Below, one piece after another: positions 35,040 to 35,887 of a stretch of DNA of 35,887 bases. The stretch's first letter is position 1, and the number at the start of each line of letters is the position of its first letter. Below the pieces are notes generated by a model, which saw only the letters and a program-made list of their open reading frames with translations, was not told the origin of the DNA and made no database searches. Source of the stretch: JAAYKS01 sp964479435 (GTDB lineage Bacteria; Bacillota; Clostridia; Saccharofermentanales; UBA5734); the NCBI GenBank assembly GCA_964479435.1, contig CAYZME010000011.1, positions 1-35,887 of the forward strand, given 5' to 3'. A program made the position numbers and the translations under genes.

Positions 35040-35887
35040 AACACCACCTCTTCCACCCGTTCGAGCGCCTGCGCGATCAACGCCGGCATATCCAGAGCGG
35101 TTTCACACGTCAAAGTCCACGCCAGAGTCGGTTTGGTTTTAGGGTGTTTGGCGACAAACAGCGTGCAACAATCCTCATATGGCAGGATGGAGGTTGTAAA
35201 CGTGCCGATCCGGCGCGCCGTCTCGACGATGGCATCCTTGTCCAACCCGATCAAAGGTCTGAATACCGGCATGGATACGGATGCGTTGGTCACGGCGATC
35301 GCCTCGACCGTTTGGCTGGCGACTTGACCCAGGCTCTCCCCTGTAATCAAGGCCAGGCATCCGGAACGCTCCGCCAGCTTTTCCGCGATCCGCATCATCA
35401 CCCGGCGCATGACAAGGGTCATCATGTCGCTGGGAACATGGTCGCGAATCGCCAATTGCGTTTCCGTAAAGTGCACAATATGCAATGTAATCCGCCCACT
35501 GTACGCCGCCACAAGGGAAGCCAGCTCAACGACTTTGTCTCTCGCCCGCTCGCTGGTGTACGGCGGTGAATGAAAATATACACATTCCAATTCCAGACCA
35601 CGGCTCGACATCAAATAGCCTGCTACCGGGCTGTCAATGCCGCCGGATAGCAACAACATCGCTTTGCCGCTCATGCCAACGGGCAAACCGCGCTGTCCGC
35701 GATCAATTCGACTGTACAAGAGGATGCGTCCCTCTTCGCGGATCTCGATATACAGAATATGGTCCGGCTGGTGTACATCCACCGACAACATGTCAAACCG
35801 CTCGACGAGAAAGCCGCCGATCTGCGCACTGACATCCGGTGAAGTCAACGGGAAGGTTTTGTCGCTGCGCCGTGTCTCCACCTTGAA
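35036..35887 (-). CDS. thiI: tRNA 4-thiouridine synthase ThiI (5' part outside window)
   Basis: Makes s4U8 in tRNA and in some bacteria also moves sulfur to thiamine synthesis. The visible 283 residues begin inside the THUMP domain (FKVETRRSDKTFPL) and contain the PP-loop SGGIDSP, ITGESLGQVASQT, the FRPLIGLDK region and the terminal PYEDCCTLF. The sequence ends without a rhodanese domain, as in Bacillus-type ThiI that depends directly on a cysteine desulfurase. iscS lies downstream on the same strand. The N-terminus and any promoter are beyond the window. Confidence 0.95.
   Translation of the reverse strand, partial: FKVETRRSDKTFPLTSPDVSAQIGGFLVERFDMLSVDVHQPDHILYIEIREEGRILLYSRIDRGQRGLPVGMSGKAMLLLSGGIDSPVAGYLMSSRGLELECVYFHSPPYTSERARDKVVELASLVAAYSGRITLHIVHFTETQLAIRDHVPSDMMTLVMRRVMMRIAEKLAERSGCLALITGESLGQVASQTVEAIAVTNASVSMPVFRPLIGLDKDAIVETARRIGTFTTSILPYEDCCTLFVAKHPKTKPTLAWTLTCETALDMPALIAQALERVEEVVL

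Overview
The window is a dense bacterial chromosomal segment of roughly 55-60% G+C. Gene content and order point to the Firmicutes, most likely a Clostridia-type anaerobe. The evidence is a pyr operon with NAD-linked class 1B dihydroorotate dehydrogenase (pyrK-pyrD), the miaB-mutS-mutL-miaA-hfq cluster followed by lexA with a Gram-positive type operator, a T-box leader on leuA, and a LarA-family racemase. I cannot name a genus. No insertion sequence, prophage, CRISPR array, rRNA or tRNA was seen.

Region 1 (1-10785, + strand) is a tightly packed pyrimidine operon: pyrB, pyrC, pyrF, carA, carB, pyrK, pyrD, a pyrE-like gene and a YgjP-type metallopeptidase gene. Most junctions overlap by a few bases, so translation is probably coupled. 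The most striking observation is in carA. Its amidotransferase domain keeps the fold-level motifs, but the catalytic Cys, His and Glu positions read Gly, Ile and Asp. The encoded carbamoyl-phosphate synthetase is therefore predicted to use free ammonia rather than glutamine. The pyrE-like protein also has a strongly altered PRPP-binding motif.

Region 2 (10786-18961) holds RNA modification and DNA repair genes: miaB, mutS, mutL, miaA, then hfq on its own promoter. lexA is convergent with hfq, and their coding ends overlap by 39 bp. Hfq is divergent: it has an N-terminal extension of about 40 residues and a Thr in place of the usual His of the YKH motif. The lexA promoter carries two LexA-box-like sites.

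Region 3 (18962-25134) starts with an unrecognised single-pass membrane protein divergent from lexA. Next comes leuA behind a leucine-type T-box with a strong terminator. The leuA/larA junction contains a rho-independent terminator and two further perfect hairpins. asd and larA form a minus-strand pair.

Region 4 (25135-28561) holds a Xer-type tyrosine recombinase (+), an M18 aminopeptidase (-) and a PHP-family histidinol-phosphatase-like gene (+).

Region 5 (28592-35887, - strand) is a long head-to-tail run, in transcription order: thiI (cut by the window edge), a HypE/AIR-synthase-like gene, glyA, rarA, iscS, iscU, mnmA. IscS can supply persulfide sulfur to IscU, MnmA and ThiI. With miaA and miaB the window therefore carries enzymes for s4U8, s2U34 and ms2i6A37 tRNA modifications. 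Start codons vary (ATG, GTG, TTG). I chose starts from ribosome binding sites, overlaps with upstream stops and conserved N-termini.
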